This document shows, piece after piece, positions 1-9,649 of a DNA stretch of 40,974 nucleotides. The notes beneath the pieces were generated by a model, which saw only the letters and a program-made list of their open reading frames with translations, did not search any database and was not told the DNA's origin. How positions within the stretch are numbered: position 1 is the stretch's first letter; each line of letters starts with the position of its first letter. Source of the DNA: Caldalkalibacillus thermarum (GTDB taxonomy: Bacteria; Bacillota; Bacilli; Caldalkalibacillales; Caldalkalibacillaceae); the NCBI RefSeq assembly GCF_014644735.1, contig NZ_BMKZ01000030.1, forward strand, positions 1-40,974. Reading direction: 5' to 3'. A program made the translations under genes and the position numbers.

Positions 1-17
1 TACACAGCAATACCTCC

Positions 18-62
18 AAGTGCAAGGTTTTTGTAGGTGGTTTTTGAAAAACCCTTGCACTT
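18..62. repeat. Inverted repeat (stem-loop)
   Basis: AAGTGCAAGG (18-27) is complementary to CCTTGCACTT (53-62), and partly paired TTTTT/AAAAA runs lie inside the arms. It could be a terminator for a gene outside the window or the terminus of a mobile element. No transposase remnant is visible beside it. Confidence 0.55.
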
Positions 63-270
63 AATTTCGCCAAAAATAGGTCTTTTCCTTTCAATATCAA
101 CATTTTTGTGTTTTTCAGCAAACCCTACGTACAGATTTTTGTTGATAGCCGGGGGGTGCCACTAAAGAAGTAAACTTCCGGACTGGTAACCAATCACCTT
201 TTGGGCTTTTATACTTCACCGGTAACATAGTAAATATGAAAAACCCCAATCGTTTGACAATGCAGGACTA

Positions 271-297
271 AAAATTTATGGCGACCATAAGGTCGCC
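271..297 (-). terminator. Intrinsic terminator of the ABC/racemase operon
   Basis: On the minus strand, GGCGACC pairs with GGTCGCC around a four-base loop and is followed by ATAAATTTTT. It lies about 60 bases past the stop codon of the racemase-family gene, the last gene of the leftward operon. Confidence 0.7.
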
Positions 298-353
298 AAC
301 TTCTCATTCCCTCTTTAACTTCTCATCACTTCAAGACAGATATCCATAAAAAT

Positions 354-1466
354 TTATCTTTCAAATTCCTTTTTCTCTAATGTGTATTTATCCATTAATG
401 ATTCATCTGGTTCATAGCCGATCCCCGGAACAGTGGGTACATCAATTATGCCATTTTTCGCTTTAACTTCAGGCACGACAATATCTTCATACCAATACCT
501 GGAGGAACTTGAGGTGTCTCCTGGCAATACGAAATTAGGCAGAGTGGTTATAGCTATGTTATGTGCTCTCCCTATCCCAGATTCCAGCATACCTCCGCAC
601 CATAATGGAATACCTTTACTCATACAGTAGTCGTGTATTTTTTTAGCTTCCGTCAACCCCCCAACGCGGCCGATCTTCATATTAATAATTTTGCAACTGC
701 CTAGCTCAACTGCCTTTCTCGCATCTTCCAATGAATGTATGCTCTCATCGAGGCAAACCGGAGTCTTAATTTGAGATTGCAGTTTAGCATGATCAACAAT
801 ATCGTCATGAGCAAGAGGCTGTTCGATCATCATTAAATTTAGTTCATCAAGTGCCTTAAACACATCAATATCCTGTATGGTATAAGCTGAATTGGCGTCA
901 ACCATGATCGGTACATCGGGAAACCTTTGTCTTACTCCCTTGATCATCTCAACATCCTTACCTGGTTTAATTTTGATTTTTATTCTTTTATACCCTTCAT
1001 TGATAAATTCTTCAACTACACGCAGCAGGTCATCCAAGCTCTCCTGAATGCCTATGCTGACACCTACATGGATCTGTTTCTTTGTTCCCCCCAGCGCCGC
1101 AGCCAAGGACATATTATTCTCTTTGGCGTAGAGATCCCAAATTGCTCCTTCCAATGCAGATTTTGACATATTATTTCTGCGGATGGGTTTGAATAGTTGA
1201 CTAACTTCATCAGGATGTTGAATTTTCTCTTTACTATATAATATAGGGATTAAAAAGTCTTCCATAATATGCCAGGATGTCTTCACAGTTTCCTCATTAT
1301 ATAGCGGTTTCGACGTTACAACACACTCACCATATCCTACATTATTATTCCCTCCGTAGACTTCTACAACGATGAACTCTCTTTTTCTCTCCGTCCCAAA
1401 ACTCGTTTGAAACGGTGCTTTTAAAGTCATTTCCATGCGGCGCAAAACAATTTTTTTAATTTCCAT
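354..1466 (-). CDS. Enolase-superfamily N-acylamino acid racemase / o-succinylbenzoate synthase-like protein
   Basis: This 370-residue protein has the two-domain architecture of the muconate-lactonizing branch of the enolase superfamily: a capping domain to about residue 125, then a TIM barrel. The catalytic set is complete: the KIKIKPG strand (Lys165/Lys167), metal ligands Asp190 (in MVDANSAY), Glu215 (IEQP) and Asp240 (CLDES), and the opposite Lys264 (NMKIGRVGG). The residue spacing fits the NSAR/OSBS subfamily rather than mandelate racemase. It is last in an operon with a peptide-type ABC importer and an M20 hydrolase. There are no menaquinone genes nearby, so I favour racemisation of N-acyl or N-succinyl amino acids over menaquinone synthesis. 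Dipeptide epimerase remains possible. The start follows an AGGTAGGG-like ribosome binding site. Confidence 0.8.
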   Translation of the reverse strand: MEIKKIVLRRMEMTLKAPFQTSFGTERKREFIVVEVYGGNNNVGYGECVVTSKPLYNEETVKTSWHIMEDFLIPILYSKEKIQHPDEVSQLFKPIRRNNMSKSALEGAIWDLYAKENNMSLAAALGGTKKQIHVGVSIGIQESLDDLLRVVEEFINEGYKRIKIKIKPGKDVEMIKGVRQRFPDVPIMVDANSAYTIQDIDVFKALDELNLMMIEQPLAHDDIVDHAKLQSQIKTPVCLDESIHSLEDARKAVELGSCKIINMKIGRVGGLTEAKKIHDYCMSKGIPLWCGGMLESGIGRAHNIAITTLPNFVLPGDTSSSSRYWYEDIVVPEVKAKNGIIDVPTVPGIGYEPDESLMDKYTLEKKEFER

Positions 1467-1550
1467 TAAGCACCCTACCTTTCGATTTATTTAACTAAAT
1501 CAAACAGCTGTTTAGGTGATACATGGTCTAATAATCTTAAACTCTTAACT

Positions 1551-2582
1551 TTAATCATATAAATGACAAGACACAAAGTGTTCTGGTGCCTTCTCTTTCA
1601 GCAGAGGCTTTTCCGTCTTGCATCTGTCCATTACATGGGGGCATCTTGTATGAAAGACACAGCCGGAAGGAGGGTTAAGCGGAGAAGGCACATCCCCCTT
1701 GATAATAATCCTCTCTTTTTTAACCTTGGGATTTGGAATGGGTACAGCAGAGAGTAAAGCTTGCGTATATGGGTGAAGGGGATGAGCAAACAATTCATCT
1801 GTAGGAGCTCGTTCCACAATATGCCCCAAATACATGACCCCGATCTGATCAGAAATATGGCGAACGACACTGAGATCATGAGCTATAAACAAATAAGCCA
1901 GGTTAAAGTTATCCTGTATTTCTTCCAGCAAATTAATGACTTGTGATTGAATAGAGACATCAAGAGCGGAGACAGGTTCGTCACAAATGATGATTTTGGG
2001 GTTGACAGCCAATGCTCTGGCCAATCCAATGCGCTGTCTTTGTCCCCCTGAAAACTCATGAGGGTAACGGTAGTATTGGTCTTCACGGATTCCGACTTTT
2101 TGCAACAACTCCATGGCCCGCGCCATGCGATCTTTCGATGTTCCTATATTATGGATTTTCATAGGCTCCTCAATAGCACTTCCTATCCGTTTTTTCGGAT
2201 TTAGAGAAGAATGGGGATCCTGAAACACCATTTGTATTTCCCGTCTGATCTTTTTAAGCTCTTTTCCTTTTAATTTAAATATGTCTTTTCCCTTATAAAT
2301 AGCTTCTCCGTCCGTTGGTTCGATTAATCTCAAGATGGTTCTGCCAGTTGTACTCTTTCCACACCCTGATTCCCCTACCAAGCCCAATGTCTCTTTTTCC
2401 TGTAGATCAAATGTCACATTTTCTACCGCTTTTACATATGCTTTGGTTCGACCTAACAACGAGGGAACTGGAAAATATTTTTTTAGATTTCTAACCTGCA
2501 AAAGGGGTGTTTCACTTTTCTGCTGAGGGGGCCACCCCGTTGTCTCTGACGTTGCTTGCTGCTCAAGCTTATATTGCTGCAT
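1551..2582 (-). CDS. Peptide-type ABC importer ATPase, OppF/DppF class
   Basis: This ATP-binding subunit energises import of a peptide-like substrate and acts at the inner face of the membrane. From the chosen start it is 343 residues. It shows Walker A GESGCGKST, a Q-loop region MVFQDPHSSLNP, the signature FSGGQRQR, Walker B IIICDEPVSALD, and the C-terminal oligopeptide-transporter extension with the cysteine pattern CVFHTRCPHVMDRC. The open frame extends 22 codons further upstream. I chose the ATG of MQQYK because AAAGGGAGGG sits about 9 bases before it. The start overlaps the end of the OppD-class gene, which implies translational coupling. It is the fifth gene of the importer operon. Confidence 0.9.
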   Translation of the reverse strand: MQQYKLEQQATSETTGWPPQQKSETPLLQVRNLKKYFPVPSLLGRTKAYVKAVENVTFDLQEKETLGLVGESGCGKSTTGRTILRLIEPTDGEAIYKGKDIFKLKGKELKKIRREIQMVFQDPHSSLNPKKRIGSAIEEPMKIHNIGTSKDRMARAMELLQKVGIREDQYYRYPHEFSGGQRQRIGLARALAVNPKIIICDEPVSALDVSIQSQVINLLEEIQDNFNLAYLFIAHDLSVVRHISDQIGVMYLGHIVERAPTDELFAHPLHPYTQALLSAVPIPNPKVKKERIIIKGDVPSPLNPPSGCVFHTRCPHVMDRCKTEKPLLKEKAPEHFVSCHLYD

Positions 2583-3579
2583 TGATAGATCCCTCCCTTT
2601 GCATAATCCTCTCATAATGCCAGCACCTGACCTTCTGTCTGCTGTCAACTGCTTCTAACTCAGGCGGTTTTTGATGACAAAGATCGTCCGCATACTCACA
2701 TCTAGGCGCAAAGCGACATCCTTGAGGAATATTTTGTAATGAAGGGACGATGCCTTTGATCACATGCAATTTTTTTGTGCGATCCCCGTCCAGTTGTGGA
2801 ACGGATTTAAGCAGCCCCTTTGTATAGGGGTGTAGAGGGCGGAAAAACAATGACTCCACATCAGCTTCCTCAATAACCTGACCAAGATACATGACCACTA
2901 CACGGGTACATATTTCAGCGACAACTCCCAGGTCGTGTGTGATCATGATCACACCCATATTGAGCTCTTTTTTTAAATCATTAATAACATCCAAAATTTG
3001 GGCTTGTATGGTAACATCTAGAGCAGTTGTCGGTTCATCAGCTATCAGCAGGCTAGGATGACAGGACAAGGCCATGGCAATCATTACTCTCTGCCGCATC
3101 CCGCCTGACAATTGATGGGGATATTCATGCACCCTCTTTTCCGGGGAAGGAATCCCAGTTAGTTTTAACATTTCCACTGCTTTTCTATAGGCTTGTTCCT
3201 TATTTAACTTCTGATGGATCATAATCGATTCGGCAATCTGATTCCCGATTGTATATACGGGATTAAGAGAAGTCATAGGATCCTGAAATATCATCGAAAT
3301 CTCATTGCCACGTATTTTTCGAATCTCATCTTTACTTAGGGCAAGCAAGTTTCTACCTCTGTAATTAATCTCTCCATCATATTTTGTAGTTTGTTCATTT
3401 AACAGCCGCATAATGGATTCGGCAGTTACGCTTTTTCCGCATCCTGATTCCCCCACAATCCCCAATGTTTCACCCGCATGAACATGGAAAGTCACCCCGT
3501 CCACAGCAGTAACGGGTCCATTTTCAGTAATAAAAGTCGTTCGTAAGTCTTTAACTTCCAATAACAATGGGTTTGACAT
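2569..3579 (-). CDS. Peptide-type ABC importer ATPase, OppD/DppD class
   Basis: This is the second ATPase of the importer, about 336 residues. It has Walker A GESGCGKS, MIFQDPMTSLNP, the signature LSGGMRQR, Walker B LLIADEPTTALD and the C-terminal cysteine-containing extension CRFAPRCEYADDLC. The long open frame gives 34 extra N-terminal residues (MATACVTCWIP...) that overlap the permease gene and do not look like the family. The ATG of MSNPLLLEVKDL has GGGAGGAG 8 bases upstream and is the likely start. It pairs with the OppF-class subunit to form the heterodimeric motor. The substrate cannot be read from the sequence. Confidence 0.9.
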   Translation of the reverse strand: MSNPLLLEVKDLRTTFITENGPVTAVDGVTFHVHAGETLGIVGESGCGKSVTAESIMRLLNEQTTKYDGEINYRGRNLLALSKDEIRKIRGNEISMIFQDPMTSLNPVYTIGNQIAESIMIHQKLNKEQAYRKAVEMLKLTGIPSPEKRVHEYPHQLSGGMRQRVMIAMALSCHPSLLIADEPTTALDVTIQAQILDVINDLKKELNMGVIMITHDLGVVAEICTRVVVMYLGQVIEEADVESLFFRPLHPYTKGLLKSVPQLDGDRTKKLHVIKGIVPSLQNIPQGCRFAPRCEYADDLCHQKPPELEAVDSRQKVRCWHYERIMQREGSINAAI

Positions 3580-3625
3580 GGCCATCTCCTCCCAACCAAA
3601 AAGATCAGTAACATCACTGTTTCCC

Positions 3626-4531
3626 TCATTTATTTGCTGTGTTTGTATGGGGATCCAGCAAGTCACGCAGGCCGTCGCCAAAAAGATTTAAACCCAGTAC
3701 GGCTAATATAATAAAAGCGCCTGGGAAGACAGTCATCCACCAAGCAGTAAAAATGACCGTTTTTCCATCATAAAGAATATTGCCCCAACTTGGTGCAGGA
3801 GCTGGTATCCCTGCTCCAAGAAAGCTTAAGGCAGCCTCAATTATAATAGCTATCGCAAATACATAGGTTAGTTGGATAATCAGTGGAGAAACAATATTGG
3901 GAGCAATATGCAGCCAAATAATTCTCCAGGAGCTTGCTCCTTGTGCTTTCAGCGCTTCAATGTATGTCTGTTCCTTGATCACCAATGCAGCAGAACGGAC
4001 AACACGGGCCACCTCTGGACTTTTGACAATCGTTAACGCAATGACCACATTAATCGGCTTTGGTCCTAGCACAGCCATCAGTGCAATCGCCAGAAGGATC
4101 GCAGGGAATGCCATCAATCCGTCACAAATTCTCATTAAAATATGGTCCAATAGGCGATAATAAGCGGAGTAGAGACCAATAATCATACCGATTACAGAAG
4201 TACACAGCGCAACGGAAAGCCCAATAACCAATGATACTTGAGTTCCATAAACGACACGGCTAAATAAGTCCCTTCCAAAATTGTCAGTGCCAAACCAGTG
4301 TTCCACACTAGGAGGTTGCAATCGATTTGTGGGTTCCATTTCATACGGGGTGTACTGGGTAATGATAGGTGCAAAAATGGCGATTAGCGTGATAAAACAA
4401 AGAATGATACTTCCTGTAACTGCTAGTCTGTTTGACAGAAAACGCCTGATAAATAACAGCAGCCGCTCCTTCTGAAGCTGTTGTTTCTTATAGATAAGAT
4501 TGCTTGATTGCACAACCGTTTTTCCTTCCAT
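3626..4531 (-). CDS. Peptide-type ABC importer permease, OppC/DppC class
   Basis: This membrane subunit has 301 residues. A cytoplasmic N-terminal segment leads into a first helix (about residues 37-58, LAVTGSIILCFITLIAIFAPII). The family sequence HWFGTDNFGRDLFSRVVYGTQVSL follows, then a five-helix BPD transmembrane core. The EAA loop, which contacts the ATPase, is visible as EALKAQGASSWRIIWLHIAPNI. The start has a near-perfect AAAGGAGG site. The gene lies 19 bases after the OppB-class gene and forms the heterodimeric channel with it. Confidence 0.92.
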   Translation of the reverse strand: MEGKTVVQSSNLIYKKQQLQKERLLLFIRRFLSNRLAVTGSIILCFITLIAIFAPIITQYTPYEMEPTNRLQPPSVEHWFGTDNFGRDLFSRVVYGTQVSLVIGLSVALCTSVIGMIIGLYSAYYRLLDHILMRICDGLMAFPAILLAIALMAVLGPKPINVVIALTIVKSPEVARVVRSAALVIKEQTYIEALKAQGASSWRIIWLHIAPNIVSPLIIQLTYVFAIAIIIEAALSFLGAGIPAPAPSWGNILYDGKTVIFTAWWMTVFPGAFIILAVLGLNLFGDGLRDLLDPHTNTANK

Positions 4532-4550
4532 ATCTCCAACCTCCTTTCGT

Positions 4551-5501
4551 TTATTTACGATTGAGGCGCACCCGTGGATCTATCACACCATACAGCAAGT
4601 CCACAATTAAGTTAATCAACACATAGGAGACCGTAATTAATAATACGGTTCCTTGGATCACAGCATAATCCCTGCGCACGATAGACTGAACCACTAATTG
4701 TCCGACCCCAGGCAAATTAAAGACGGTTTCTGTAACCACGGCCCCCGCTACCAGTGTGCCAAACGTTTGCCCGATCACCGTTAATATGGGAATAAAAGCA
4801 TTACGCAAAGCGTGTTTATAAATGACAACCCTTTCTTTGAGCCCTTTGGAATGTGCTGTTTTAATGTAATTCATGGTCAGTATGTCCAGCATGGACGACC
4901 TGGTCATCCGGGCAATTAATGCGGCTTGAATGGTTCCCAAGGAGAGAGCAGGCAAAATCATATATTGTAAATGATTCCATATTCCAGTGCTTAAGGGGTT
5001 ATATCCTGCTACTGGAAACCATTGCAGTTTCACTCCAAACCCTAGCATCAGTAACAAACCCAACAAGAAACTGGGAACGGATACTCCCAACATGGCAAGC
5101 ACCATAAAAAGCTGATCTGTCAGTGTACCTCTTTTTATGGCTGCTAAAATCCCAAAGGGGATGGCGATAAGAATCGCTATACCTTGTGCTAACATGGCCA
5201 GGGAAAGGGTGGGTTCCAGCCGTTCTAAAAAGGCATCCAAAACTGGTTTGTTCATATAAATGGACCATCCTAAATCACCCTTAAAAAGGCCAAAAAACCA
5301 GCTAAAAAATTGTTCATGAAGGGGCAGATTTAAACCTAACTCTTCTCGCAGTCTTTCGACATCTTCAGGGGCAGCATCAGGTCCAAGCATAACAGCTGCC
5401 GGATCACCTGGGGTCAAATGGATAAGAAAAAAGACAACAACTGCCACGACAAGTAAAACCGGTATGAGAGAGAGTATCCGCTTGAGTAAATAAGCTTTCA
5501 T
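4551..5501 (-). CDS. Peptide-type ABC importer permease, OppB/DppB class
   Basis: This 316-residue membrane protein has the typical OppB N-terminus: one helix (MKAYLLKRILSLIPVLLVV...) followed by LIHLTPGDPAAVMLG and a periplasmic-side segment. Five core helices follow, with the EAA loop KTAHSKGLKERVVIYKHALRNAFIP. The ending RLNRK is close to the family C-terminus YGVIDPRVR. It is the first permease gene after the binding protein. A 127-base gap containing a strong hairpin separates the two, which probably lets the binding protein be made in excess. Confidence 0.92.
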   Translation of the reverse strand: MKAYLLKRILSLIPVLLVVAVVVFFLIHLTPGDPAAVMLGPDAAPEDVERLREELGLNLPLHEQFFSWFFGLFKGDLGWSIYMNKPVLDAFLERLEPTLSLAMLAQGIAILIAIPFGILAAIKRGTLTDQLFMVLAMLGVSVPSFLLGLLLMLGFGVKLQWFPVAGYNPLSTGIWNHLQYMILPALSLGTIQAALIARMTRSSMLDILTMNYIKTAHSKGLKERVVIYKHALRNAFIPILTVIGQTFGTLVAGAVVTETVFNLPGVGQLVVQSIVRRDYAVIQGTVLLITVSYVLINLIVDLLYGVIDPRVRLNRK

Positions 5502-5566
5502 CTCAAAATCCCCCTGCTTGTTAAAATCAACGGAACGTCACATGTCCAGAATGTTGACCCCTTTAT

Positions 5567-5601
5567 GCAGAAGCAGCTCTGCTTTTCAGAACTGCCTCTG
5601 C
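5567..5601 (-). promoter_or_regulatory. Intercistronic stem-loop after the binding-protein gene
   Basis: GCAGAAGCAGCTCTG (5567-5581) can pair with CAGAACTGCCTCTGC (5587-5601), leaving a five-base loop and a few wobble pairs. No T-run follows on the minus strand, so this looks like an mRNA-stabilising or partial attenuation hairpin rather than a full terminator. Such hairpins commonly set the excess of binding protein over permease. Confidence 0.55.
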
Positions 5602-5628
5602 CAAAAAGGGTTTCATTCTTCTCATTTC

Positions 5629-7224
5629 TCACTCACTTATACTTACATTCCAGAATACTGGCCCTTTAAACTCTTGATAACCTTGCACTTTATCTGAGTA
5701 AGCAGAAACCCTTAGATTTCTACCTATATTGATAATAGGCAGATCCTCCCACATAAGTTGTTGCAACTCAGCATACAAAGCTTTTGCCTCTTCTTGAGAC
5801 GTTTGTGCCTTAATTTCATCCAATAATCTGTCAAACTCAGGATTATTGGTCCAACCCGGCCAATTGGCTCTGGTATCCAGGAATGTGTATTGATGAGGCG
5901 TTGAACTAGTTGGAAAACCGGTGAAGAAAATATCCCACAGCTCAGGTTGATCCCGCCGTTCCAGTAACGTGGCCCAATCATAAACCTCTAGCTTTGCGTT
6001 AATACCAATTTCCTGTAACTGCTGCTGAGTCGCTACGGCTGAATTGTAGTGATGGGCATAATCACGGCTGGTCAAGATGATCACTTCTTCACCGTTATAA
6101 CCGGCTTCTTGTAACAATTGTTTTGCTTTTTCAAGATCTTGTTGATTGTAATATTCTTGGCCCGCATCGGTATACCAGTCCGTTTGTTCAGGTAAGAACA
6201 AGCTGGGGTCCAACTCAAAATATTTAGGCGAGGTGAAAGCAGCTGTTAATATTTCTTCTTTATTTAAAGCGTAATTAACAGCTTGACGCATTCTAACGTC
6301 CCTAAACAAACCTTCCTTTTTGTTAAATACCAAAGCCTGAATACCAAAGGGCCAGATATCTATTTCGATGTTAGGGACATTTTCCAGTTGTGGTATGGCA
6401 TCATAGGGTAGCATGTGCGCAAAGTCATACTCTCCGCTCAGAAGGCCGTTAACCCGAGTGGATTCATCGGGAACGAAATGAAAGTAAATTTCATCAACCA
6501 AGGCTTCCTTTTTTCCTGCCAGACCGCTGGCTGGTTCATCTACTGGCTGATACTCTTCAAACCGGGTGAATAGCATATGCTGGTCATGTGCCCAATTTTC
6601 TAGTTTAAACGGCCCTGTACCGATATATTCCGTAATCCCTGACGGACCAGCGGAATCAATTACTTCTTTTGGCATGATAGCCGCAAATTGATCAATATCA
6701 GCGAGTACATACATGATTACAGAAGACGGTCCCTCAAAGTGTAGCTCAACAGTATATTTATCTTTAGCTACCCACTCATGTTCTCCGAGATTGGCTTTAG
6801 CGATAGCAGACTCGCCCCATTTGGTCATGGAGGCAACAACGTCCTCTGCAGTCATTTCTGTGCCGTTATGAAATTTAATCCCTTCTCTCAACTTGAAAGT
6901 GATGGTCGTTCCATCCTCACTAATCTCATAACTTTCTGCGAGTTGAGGAGTAACTTCATAGTTTTCATTCAGTGTCACCAATGTCTCAAAGATTAATCTA
7001 GCAGGGTCCCGCGTTGCATTAGCCGTTGTTATGTGCGGATCCAATGTTTGGGGCTGTGCCAAATAAGCAACATTCAGGGTCCCTCCGGATGTTTCCTTGG
7101 GTTCTGTAGTATCTGAGCCTTTTTGCTCAGAAGGACTACTATCTGTTGTGTCTGCGGAACAACCGATGATACCAGCAATCACAATGACAACTAGAAAGAA
7201 AATACCTATTTTTTTAATTTCCAT
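5629..7224 (-). CDS. Extracellular solute-binding lipoprotein of the peptide-type ABC importer (SBP family 5)
   Basis: This 531-residue family-5 solute-binding protein has an N-terminal lipoprotein signal: a lysine-bearing start, the hydrophobic run IGIFFLVVIVIAGI and a lipobox ending IIGC. Cleavage would put Cys22 at the mature N-terminus. A Ser/Thr/Glu-rich linker follows, then the family opening GGTLNVAYLAQPQTLDPHIT. The internal segment TAEDVVASMTKWG and the closing segment on the C-terminal lobe are also typical. It captures the substrate outside the membrane and delivers it to the OppB/OppC channel encoded downstream. The start has an AGGGGGA site. Ligand specificity is not readable. 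The neighbouring racemase and M20 enzyme favour a small peptide or N-acylated amino acid. Confidence 0.92.
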   Translation of the reverse strand: MEIKKIGIFFLVVIVIAGIIGCSADTTDSSPSEQKGSDTTEPKETSGGTLNVAYLAQPQTLDPHITTANATRDPARLIFETLVTLNENYEVTPQLAESYEISEDGTTITFKLREGIKFHNGTEMTAEDVVASMTKWGESAIAKANLGEHEWVAKDKYTVELHFEGPSSVIMYVLADIDQFAAIMPKEVIDSAGPSGITEYIGTGPFKLENWAHDQHMLFTRFEEYQPVDEPASGLAGKKEALVDEIYFHFVPDESTRVNGLLSGEYDFAHMLPYDAIPQLENVPNIEIDIWPFGIQALVFNKKEGLFRDVRMRQAVNYALNKEEILTAAFTSPKYFELDPSLFLPEQTDWYTDAGQEYYNQQDLEKAKQLLQEAGYNGEEVIILTSRDYAHHYNSAVATQQQLQEIGINAKLEVYDWATLLERRDQPELWDIFFTGFPTSSTPHQYTFLDTRANWPGWTNNPEFDRLLDEIKAQTSQEEAKALYAELQQLMWEDLPIINIGRNLRVSAYSDKVQGYQEFKGPVFWNVSISE

Positions 7225-7395
7225 AAACTCAATCCCCCTTCTAAATATGCACTTCTAAATGATTAAACAAAACTATATTAATATTCAGTATAATACTTAC
7301 CATCCAGTCAGTTCTCACCCCCTCAAAAATCTGTGACTTAGAGTGATCATTAAAATCTCATACTACAACATGTTTTACTCCCGATTTCATTACTT

Positions 7396-8517
7396 CTATA
7401 ATTTAAGGATTAAATATGCCAATAACGCCGCGCGTTTTGGAATTTCATTAATGATCACATGTTCATGAAAGGCATGTGGACCCTCACCAACAGCTCCTAA
7501 ACCATCTAAGGTGGGAATACCTATACCGGCTGTTAAGTTTCCGTCGCTCACACCTCCAACAGCTGCTTCCGAAACAGTAAACCCCAACTCTTGCGCACAT
7601 TCTTGAGCCAATTTAAATAGTCTAATGGACGCTTCACTCTTTTCCATTGGTGCACGGTTTATTCCTCCCTCAACTTCGACTTTTGTTTTAGCCAACTTTG
7701 GCTTAAGGTTACAAAAAGCTTGCTCAATCCGCTTTCCTTCAGCCCTAGTAAAAAAACGGACGTCAACTTCAGCTACAGCACTTTCTGCCACTACATTGCT
7801 CATGGTACCCCCTCTTATGACGCCCACGTTTATTGTGGTTCCTTGACCAGGGTCAGCCAGTGATTCAAGATATCTGATTTGATGGGCTATTTCGTGGACA
7901 GCACTAGCCTGAAGATCCGGATCATTCCCCGCATGGGAAGATATGCCTTTTGCTTTAATTTTATATTTCCCTGCCCCTTTTCTGGCTGTTTTCAATGCTC
8001 CCGTTTTAGCTACAGCAGGCTCAACAACAAATACAGCTTGACATGTTTTGGCTTCAGCTATGATTAACTCTCTAGAGGTAGGACTTAACTGCTCCTCATC
8101 AGAAGTAAGCAAAAATACGATTTTTTTGTTTGGTCTTAAATGCAAATCGTTAAGTGATTTCAGGGCCCATATCGCTTGGATAATACCTGCTTTCATATCA
8201 AGTATTCCCGGTCCGTATGCACGGGAGCCTTCGATTCGAAAACTTAATGCCCCTTTCTCCCAGACAGTATCATAATGTGCAAGAATTAATAATTTTTCCT
8301 CTCCTTCACCCACCTCAAACTTCAAGTGGCTTCCCACTGTTTCGTTCGGAAACTCCGTCGCTTGAACCCCCAGTCTCATTCCTATCAATTGCTTTAAGAA
8401 TCGCCCGCAATTGTTAACCAATTCTTTATGCAATGACGGCGATTCATGGTTCACTAAATCTTTTAAATCTTTCATAATATGATTCAAATGCTGATTCAAG
8501 TAGTTTAAAATTACCAT
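7396..8517 (-). CDS. M20 family metallopeptidase / N-acyl amino acid hydrolase
   Basis: This 373-residue zinc hydrolase is of the M20 (carboxypeptidase G2/ArgE/DapE) type. The dinuclear metal site is visible: His81 and Asp83 in AHYDTVWEKG, bridging Asp107 in GPGILDMKAG, the catalytic Glu141-Glu142 pair in LLTSDEEQLSP, Glu166 in VVEPA, and a late histidine in HAFHEHVI. The dimerisation domain lies between about residues 180 and 290, starting near KGAGKYKIKAKG. CPG2-like enzymes release glutamate from acylated or peptide substrates. Together with the racemase it could convert D- or N-acyl amino acids to free L-amino acids. It lies between the regulator and the importer on the same strand, with 171 bases before the binding-protein gene. 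Confidence 0.85.
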   Translation of the reverse strand: MVILNYLNQHLNHIMKDLKDLVNHESPSLHKELVNNCGRFLKQLIGMRLGVQATEFPNETVGSHLKFEVGEGEEKLLILAHYDTVWEKGALSFRIEGSRAYGPGILDMKAGIIQAIWALKSLNDLHLRPNKKIVFLLTSDEEQLSPTSRELIIAEAKTCQAVFVVEPAVAKTGALKTARKGAGKYKIKAKGISSHAGNDPDLQASAVHEIAHQIRYLESLADPGQGTTINVGVIRGGTMSNVVAESAVAEVDVRFFTRAEGKRIEQAFCNLKPKLAKTKVEVEGGINRAPMEKSEASIRLFKLAQECAQELGFTVSEAAVGGVSDGNLTAGIGIPTLDGLGAVGEGPHAFHEHVIINEIPKRAALLAYLILKL

Positions 8518-8558
8518 TCATTCCGCCCTCTCTTTAAATTTTTGTCTCTACTAAAAAA

Positions 8559-9422
8559 TCAATAATCGGTAAAAATTTGATGCCTCTTATACTCATTTTC
8601 TAGTAATTTAAGTCTCCCTTTGATTTCCTTATGCTTCCTATTGCTTATACCAGCAATGATTAGATTTAATAAGGCACTAATTGAAGTGATCGAATCCATA
8701 CCAGATGATGTATTTACCTCGGTTGTGATGGTTCTATGCGCGATTCTTCCTACGGGAGACAAATGATTATCCGTTACCGCAACAATCTTGGCACCTTTTT
8801 CTCTAGCAATCTCCGCAATACGAACACTTTCTCTGGTATAACGGGGAAATGAAACGACTACAAATACTGATTTTTCAGTTAAACCCATTATGGACTCGAT
8901 TATATCACTCGTAGAAGGGTACATACTCACGTTACCAAGCATAAGATTAAGTATGAACGAAAACCAATAGGCAGGCCCGTAGGAAATCCTATGTCCCACT
9001 ACAATCACTTGGTCGGATTGAATAATGTCATCAACAATTGCCCATAAATCATCCTCCTTTACGTCATTAACCATTCGTTTCATGATTTCTATATCTTTGG
9101 CTAAGACATTAGTAAAAATATTATTAATTTCAGTTGAACGAGATTCTGTAGATTCCTGAAATTTATATATTGTGCTGTTAGGTTTTATAAATTGTTCCCG
9201 AAGAAGTTGCTGTAAGTGCGTGAATCCATTGATCCCTAAGGAGTAGCAAAGTCTTATCACTGTCGATTCACTAACACCAACTTCCATACCAATTTGTGTT
9301 GCTGTTTTGAATACGGAATCTTCAGGCCGTTCTAATAAATATTTAGCCACACTTTTTTGGCCTTCAGTTAATGTATCAAATTTTTGTATAATAAGATCTT
9401 TTAATGACAATTCATTATTCAC
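8559..9422 (-). CDS. RpiR/MurR-family transcriptional regulator
   Basis: This cytoplasmic regulator has an N-terminal RpiR-type helix-turn-helix (about residues 1-80: LTEGQKSVAKYLLERPED, then GVSESTVIRLCYSLGINGFTHLQQ). A C-terminal SIS sugar-isomerase domain follows (about residues 120-260, with VIVVGHRISYGPAYWFS and VVVSFPRYTRESVRIAEIAREKGAKIVAVTD). The open frame runs 80 codons further upstream without family similarity. I chose the GTG at 9422, which has AGGGG 10 bases upstream and gives a standard 287-residue protein. It is the first gene of the leftward operon and probably senses a pathway metabolite. Its position before an M20 enzyme, ABC importer and racemase suggests local control. 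Confidence 0.85.
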   Translation of the reverse strand: MNNELSLKDLIIQKFDTLTEGQKSVAKYLLERPEDSVFKTATQIGMEVGVSESTVIRLCYSLGINGFTHLQQLLREQFIKPNSTIYKFQESTESRSTEINNIFTNVLAKDIEIMKRMVNDVKEDDLWAIVDDIIQSDQVIVVGHRISYGPAYWFSFILNLMLGNVSMYPSTSDIIESIMGLTEKSVFVVVSFPRYTRESVRIAEIAREKGAKIVAVTDNHLSPVGRIAHRTITTEVNTSSGMDSITSISALLNLIIAGISNRKHKEIKGRLKLLENEYKRHQIFTDY

Positions 9423-9649
9423 TTTTAGATCGCCCCTGTATGATGCAGCTATTGCCTCATTATTATATATTGATGCAGCATGTGCTTTATTATATTCTAT
9501 AAAAAAATTAAAATTCCTCCCTATATTAAAAATTTTAGGTCGTTCAAATTGAATTCTAATCCCAGATATTGAAGTAACTTTAATTGTTTTCAAACAATAA
9601 ATAAGGCTAGCCCACACATGTTTGACCATCCCTTTAGCATTGTACTCAC

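Larger units (their letters stand above)
1..353. other. Gene-free left edge with hairpins
   Basis: I see no convincing gene here. The stretch is AT-rich and contains a strong inverted repeat (18-62), a weaker TATCAACA/TGTTGATA pair (about 95-147) and the terminator of the downstream-running operon (271-297). The first 200 bases could be the end of an insertion sequence or the 3' flank of a gene outside the window. I could not tell which. Confidence 0.5.
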
